Shown here one piece after another: positions 60,541-64,000 of a stretch of 64,000 nucleotides of DNA. Both the position numbers and the translations under genes were made by a program. The notes beneath the pieces were generated by a model. It was given only the letters and a program-made list of their open reading frames with translations, did no database searches and was not told the origin of the DNA. The number at the start of each line of letters is the position of its first letter. The stretch's first letter is position 1. The stretch spans positions 1-64,000 of the forward strand of contig CAYSDY010000001.1 in NCBI GenBank assembly GCA_964429995.1, written 5' to 3'. The stretch is from UBA583 sp964429995 (GTDB lineage: Archaea; Nanobdellota; Nanobdellia; Woesearchaeales; UBA583).

Positions 60541-61305
60541 ATGATTGTTGTACATGAACGATTCGTTTTGGTTGGCACTTCACATGTTGCAGATGAATCT
60601 GTTAAGAATATAAAATTGGCTATGGAAAAGTATAAGCCAGAAGTTGTTGGAATTGAACTTGACACTGAAAGATTTAGAGCACTTATGAGCAATCAAAATG
60701 AAGACTCTGGCAAAACAAAAAATAAAGAATATCAAGCAATAAAACATATAGGTATGTTTGGGTTTCTTTTTGCAAAATTAGCTGGATTTACACAGGAAAA
60801 AATCGCAAAAAGTTTGAATATTCAACCAGGAATAGATATGAAGTCAGCATATGAAATATCAAGAGAAAATAAAATTCCTGTTGCACTTATAGATCAGGAC
60901 ATTAGAATAACACTAAAAAGGTTGTCTCTTATCTCTTTTAAACAAAAGGTTGGAATGTGTTTTTCAATACTTACTAGTGGTTTTAACAAGGAATATAAAA
61001 AACTTGCAAATATGGATTTTAGAAAAATTCCTGATAGTGAAACGGTTGTTAAGATGATAGACATAATCAAAAAAGAGGCTCCATGTTTGTATAAAGTACT
61101 TATTGCTGATAGAAACAAGTTTATGTGCAATAAGTTGATAGATTTAAGTAATATTCATCAAAATGGTTATATAATGGCTGTAGTAGGTGCTGGACACATA
61201 AGTGGAATGGTTAAAATTTTAAAGGAACATAAATTTGATTCAAATAATGATCCAAATAGTGTTTCTTTTTCTTTTAATTGTGTTGTTGAGAATAATGAAT
61301 TCTAA
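60541..61305 (+). CDS. TraB/PrgY-like protein
   Basis: A 254-residue member of the TraB/PrgY (Tiki-related) family, thought to be metalloprotease-like or pheromone-shutdown proteins. LVGTSHVADESV carries the GTSH motif, VGIELDTERFR the glutamate, and VVGAGHISGM the GxGH motif, so the predicted metal ligands are present. Unlike longer archaeal homologues it lacks a C-terminal membrane region. TATA-like ATATTTATAAAC at about 60510-60521 fits the start. Confidence 0.88.
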   Translation: MIVVHERFVLVGTSHVADESVKNIKLAMEKYKPEVVGIELDTERFRALMSNQNEDSGKTKNKEYQAIKHIGMFGFLFAKLAGFTQEKIAKSLNIQPGIDMKSAYEISRENKIPVALIDQDIRITLKRLSLISFKQKVGMCFSILTSGFNKEYKKLANMDFRKIPDSETVVKMIDIIKKEAPCLYKVLIADRNKFMCNKLIDLSNIHQNGYIMAVVGAGHISGMVKILKEHKFDSNNDPNSVSFSFNCVVENNEF

Positions 61306-61355
61306 AATCTCTTTTACATAATTAAGCTTATAAATTATTATATATAGTTCTTTTT

Positions 61356-61994
61356 ATGGCTGATTATATAACATTTGAAGAAAATAAAATTAGAATGTTT
61401 AAGATTGGAAAATTTTCTTTTTCATCTATAGAAATAAGGCATCTTTTAATAGCTTTTATTATGATTAATATTACATTTATGAGTCTTAACAGATCTTCTC
61501 TTGCTTTATTAGGATTAGTTAATTTTATTATAGTATTTACATTATCTGTAGGATTTGGATTTGCCTTTCATGAAATAGCACATAAGCTTGTTGCACAACA
61601 CTTTGGATATATCTCAGAATTTAGAGCGGATTTTATGATGCTTGCTGTTTCTTTTTTTCTTGCTTTTACAACTGGATTTGGATTTTTAGCACCTGGTGCT
61701 GTTCTTATTGCAGGAAGATTATCGATAAGAGAAAATGGAATAATTTCTGTTGCTGGACCTTTGGTTAATCTTACATTGGCAATCCTTTTTTTGCTTATTA
61801 TTTTGATATTTCAACCTATCGCTGGATCTCTTCTTGCTATAACATGTAGGATTGGAATATCTGTTAATGCATTTTTGGGTATTTTTAACATGATACCTTT
61901 CTGGGTGCTTGATGGAAAGAAAGTACTTGCATGGAATAAAAGAATATATTTTCTTGTACTTGTTCCGCTTGTAATGTTGTTTATGCTGTTTTAA
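61356..61994 (+). CDS. site-2-protease-like metalloprotease (M50 family)
   Basis: A 212-residue intramembrane protease. HEIAH at about 77-81 lies in a hydrophobic helix and gives the zinc histidines and glutamate, and FNMIPFWVLDGKKVL near 185-199 gives the third ligand aspartate in the family's NxxPxxxLDG motif. It has five or six membrane helices. Likely cleaves anti-sigma-like or other membrane proteins; the substrate is unknown. A TATA-like GCTTATAAAT at about 61327-61336 precedes it. Confidence 0.9.
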   Translation: MADYITFEENKIRMFKIGKFSFSSIEIRHLLIAFIMINITFMSLNRSSLALLGLVNFIIVFTLSVGFGFAFHEIAHKLVAQHFGYISEFRADFMMLAVSFFLAFTTGFGFLAPGAVLIAGRLSIRENGIISVAGPLVNLTLAILFLLIILIFQPIAGSLLAITCRIGISVNAFLGIFNMIPFWVLDGKKVLAWNKRIYFLVLVPLVMLFMLF

Positions 61995-62071
61995 TTAAAT
62001 ATTTTTTAAAATTCTTTTTATTTGTTTTGAAATAGATAATATTTATAAATTTTAAAAATTTGTGTGTGTGT

Positions 62072-62494
62072 ATGGATAATAAAAATCTTGGAACAAGGAA
62101 TAGGATATTAAGAATTGTCTTGGGACTTATTCTTATAATTCTCTCTTATAAGTTTGTGCAAGGGTTTTACGTTTACCTTGGATATCTTGTTGGTTTTCTA
62201 CTAATCATAACAGGAATTATCGGTTTTTGTGCAATGTATTACATACTTGGATATTCTGGAAAGGGTAGTGGAGTTGATAAGATAAGTAAAAGAGATATTG
62301 AAGAAGCAATAAAAAATAGTAAACTTAATAATCCTAACAAGGAATTTGAAATGATTAAACCTGTTAAAGAAAAAACAGTTCCTAAAAAAGTAAAAAATAA
62401 AAATCAGGAATCAAAAGATAAGACTACTATAAGTTCTGTTAAAAAAACAAAGAAAAGTAATCCTAAAAACAAAAAACAGGAAAATAAAGAATAA
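62072..62494 (+). CDS. DUF2892-like small membrane protein with basic tail
   Basis: A 140-residue protein. NLGTRNRILRIVLGLILI and GFLLIITGIIGFCAMYYILG match the two-helix YgaP-type DUF2892 domain, including the TGxxGxC element. The C-terminal 70 residues are very Lys/Asn-rich and probably cytosolic. The ATG at 62072 follows a TATA box (TATTTATAAATT, about 62039-62050); a run of TGT codons upstream with a GTG/TTG start is not used. Confidence 0.75.
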   Translation: MDNKNLGTRNRILRIVLGLILIILSYKFVQGFYVYLGYLVGFLLIITGIIGFCAMYYILGYSGKGSGVDKISKRDIEEAIKNSKLNNPNKEFEMIKPVKEKTVPKKVKNKNQESKDKTTISSVKKTKKSNPKNKKQENKE

Positions 62495-62512
62495 ATAAAA
62501 AAATTCTACTAA

Positions 62513-64000
62513 TTAAACATAATAGTATTCACCAATCCTTTTTTGCTCTGCATCTTTTACACTTCCTTCTTTATTAACTCTTGGTCTTTTATTTTCACTA
62601 TCTCTTCTAAATGTTATGTTTATGTCTTTTAAGAAAAAATTCATACCACTTTTCATATCAAAAGTCTGACTGCTAAAACCTTTTATGCCTGGTTCTCCAT
62701 AAAAAACTATCAACCTATCTGAAAGATAATCCATAAATACTAGATCATGATCTATTATAAATGCACTTTTACCTTTTAAGGACACGAAATTTTTTATCAT
62801 TTTAGATATTTTAAGCCGATCTTCAACATCTAAAAATGCTGTTGGTTCATCTAAAAGATAAATGTCTGAATCATCTAAAAGACATTTAGCTATTGCAAAT
62901 CTTTGAAGTTCACCTCCTGATAAATCGTTAATGTTTTTTTCTAATAATGAAGATATATTTAATGGATCTAAAACGTAAACCTCATAAAAATTGTCACTAA
63001 AATTTCCATACATTGACAGAATGCTTAAAACTGTTTCTTCTGATCTTGGAATTAACTGTGGCTTGTATGATATTTTTAGGATGTTATTATCGGATAATCC
63101 TTTCTGTGATATATTGTTAATGAATGTTGATTTTCCTAATGCATTCTGACCTATTATCCCTAATATTTCACCTTTTTTTATTTCACCACTTTTAATTTCT
63201 AACTCAAACTCTCCAAGTTTTAATGAAGAATCATCCCATTTTGAAAGTATTTCAACTCTTTTTGATTCAAAAATACTTTCTTTTTCAAAAGAAATGCCTT
63301 TATCTCTAAATCTTACGTTCTCTTCTTTTGAAAATCCCTTAAGATAATCGTTAATTCCTATTTTTGCACCTTTAACTCCTGTAAGTGTTCCATATGCTCC
63401 TGGCTCTCCATACATTATGTGTATGTAATCAACAAGAAAATCTAAAATAATTAAATCGTGCTCAACTATTAGTGCAGTTTTATCTGAAACTTTCTCTTTG
63501 ATATGTCTTGAAACATTTAATCTTTGATATATGTCAAGATAATTGGTTATTTCATCTAAAACATAAAAATTTGCGTTTTCCTTTAGGATACATCCAGCAA
63601 TAGCAACTCTTTGAAGTTCACCTCCTGATAATACTTTTATGTCTCTTTCTAATATCATGTCTATGTTCAGGAACTTACATGTACTAATAATATCTTCTTT
63701 ACTCTTGGTTGTTTTTGATAGAAGATCTATAACCTTTCCTGAATAAACTTTTGGAATGTTTACTATCTGTTGAGGTTTGTATGATACTTTGATTTCGCCT
63801 TTTTGAAGTTTTGAGAAATATGTCTGAAGTACTGAACCTTTAAATAATTCGTTTAATTTCTTGAAATATGCTTCATCACTATTATCTTCTAAACCATTTA
63901 ATATCCCAAAATTAGCTCTTATTGTTTGCGACAAGGCACTTATGACTGTTGATTTACCTATACCATTTCTTCCCATAATACCTGTTATCTTCCCTTCCTG
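62513..64000 (-). CDS. abce1: ABCE1/Rli1 ribosome-recycling ATPase (N-terminus beyond the window)
   Basis: Splits ribosomes after termination with help of its N-terminal iron-sulfur domain, which lies right of base 64000. The visible part holds both ATPase domains: Walker A GRNGIGKST, signature LSGGELQRVAIA and Walker B FYVLDEITNYLDI of the first, then Walker A GQNALGKSTF, LSGGELQRFAIA and LLDEPTAFLDVEDR of the second. The tail ITFRRD...RPRVNKEGS...GEYYYV is typical of ABCE1. In the first domain the residue after the Walker B glutamate is Ile where most homologues have Pro. Incomplete at the 5' end. Confidence 0.95.
   Translation of the reverse strand, partial: QEGKITGIMGRNGIGKSTVISALSQTIRANFGILNGLEDNSDEAYFKKLNELFKGSVLQTYFSKLQKGEIKVSYKPQQIVNIPKVYSGKVIDLLSKTTKSKEDIISTCKFLNIDMILERDIKVLSGGELQRVAIAGCILKENANFYVLDEITNYLDIYQRLNVSRHIKEKVSDKTALIVEHDLIILDFLVDYIHIMYGEPGAYGTLTGVKGAKIGINDYLKGFSKEENVRFRDKGISFEKESIFESKRVEILSKWDDSSLKLGEFELEIKSGEIKKGEILGIIGQNALGKSTFINNISQKGLSDNNILKISYKPQLIPRSEETVLSILSMYGNFSDNFYEVYVLDPLNISSLLEKNINDLSGGELQRFAIAKCLLDDSDIYLLDEPTAFLDVEDRLKISKMIKNFVSLKGKSAFIIDHDLVFMDYLSDRLIVFYGEPGIKGFSSQTFDMKSGMNFFLKDINITFRRDSENKRPRVNKEGSVKDAEQKRIGEYYYV

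Overview
This 64 kb window is very AT-rich archaeal DNA. The core genes are archaeal: aIF5A, ribosomal proteins L40e and L21e, RNA polymerase subunit F, Orc1/Cdc6, the small subunit of DNA polymerase D, Hjc resolvase, ABCE1, a SepF-type division protein and an RNase P RNA. The primase looks like a single PriS/PriL-type fusion without the usual cysteines. That feature, very short intergenic spaces and several bacterial-type enzymes point to a DPANN-like lineage (Woesearchaeota/Pacearchaeota-like); this placement is inferred, not computed. Most host genes have a TATA-like element about 22-32 bases before the ATG and no Shine-Dalgarno sequence, so leaderless transcripts seem to be the rule. I used this to choose several starts.

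Layout. 1-53: the 3' end of a TnpB-type omega RNA. 130-6539: SppA peptidase, RNase Z, SepF, L40e, aIF5A and IleRS. 6591-18000: surface proteins (a pilin-like protein with a fibrinogen-like domain, a large secreted transglycosylase-like protein), a P-type ATPase, ManC-type nucleotidyltransferase and bacterial-type MetRS. 18162-30031: HAD phosphatases, Hjc, SufS, secreted proteins, split transketolase, glutamate dehydrogenase and glucokinase. 30306-34333: a MarR/split-RND/surface-protein operon. 34594-37481: SufC, Orc1/Cdc6 and a DJ-1/PfpI protein.

37490-40519 is an accessory island. Two nearly identical 195-bp direct repeats flank a class I aminoacyl-tRNA-synthetase-like protein and two ASCH/PUA-like proteins, followed by decayed gene remains. 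40515-44776 returns to core genes (L21e, RpoF, DUF655, primase, a kinase-dCMP deaminase fusion, ferredoxin), then rnpB. 45300-46248 holds a membrane protein with a caspase-like His/Cys arrangement, a 23-residue coupled ORF and a relic homologous to the one in the first island. 46525-49736 is core again (PolD small subunit, RNase HII, thioredoxin, HIT). 49788-50931 is an unrecognised three-gene cluster, two of whose genes have Shine-Dalgarno sites. 51148-54187 is a second island: histidine phosphatase, nucleoside/nucleotide kinase-like and GlnD-like nucleotidyltransferase genes between imperfect inverted repeats. The right part has an RNA m5C methyltransferase, a degenerate Fic protein, a tandem radical SAM protein, a RecB-like nuclease, an MFS transporter, tRNA-Ile and tRNA-Asn, a TraB-like protein, an M50 protease and ABCE1, cut by the window edge.

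The strongest candidates for something undescribed are the repeat-flanked synthetase-like/ASCH cassette (37490-39919), the inverted-repeat-flanked kinase/nucleotidyltransferase cassette (51148-54187), and a pair of paralogous, promoter-preceded structured RNAs (23972-24051 and 58045-58124) whose differences preserve base pairing.
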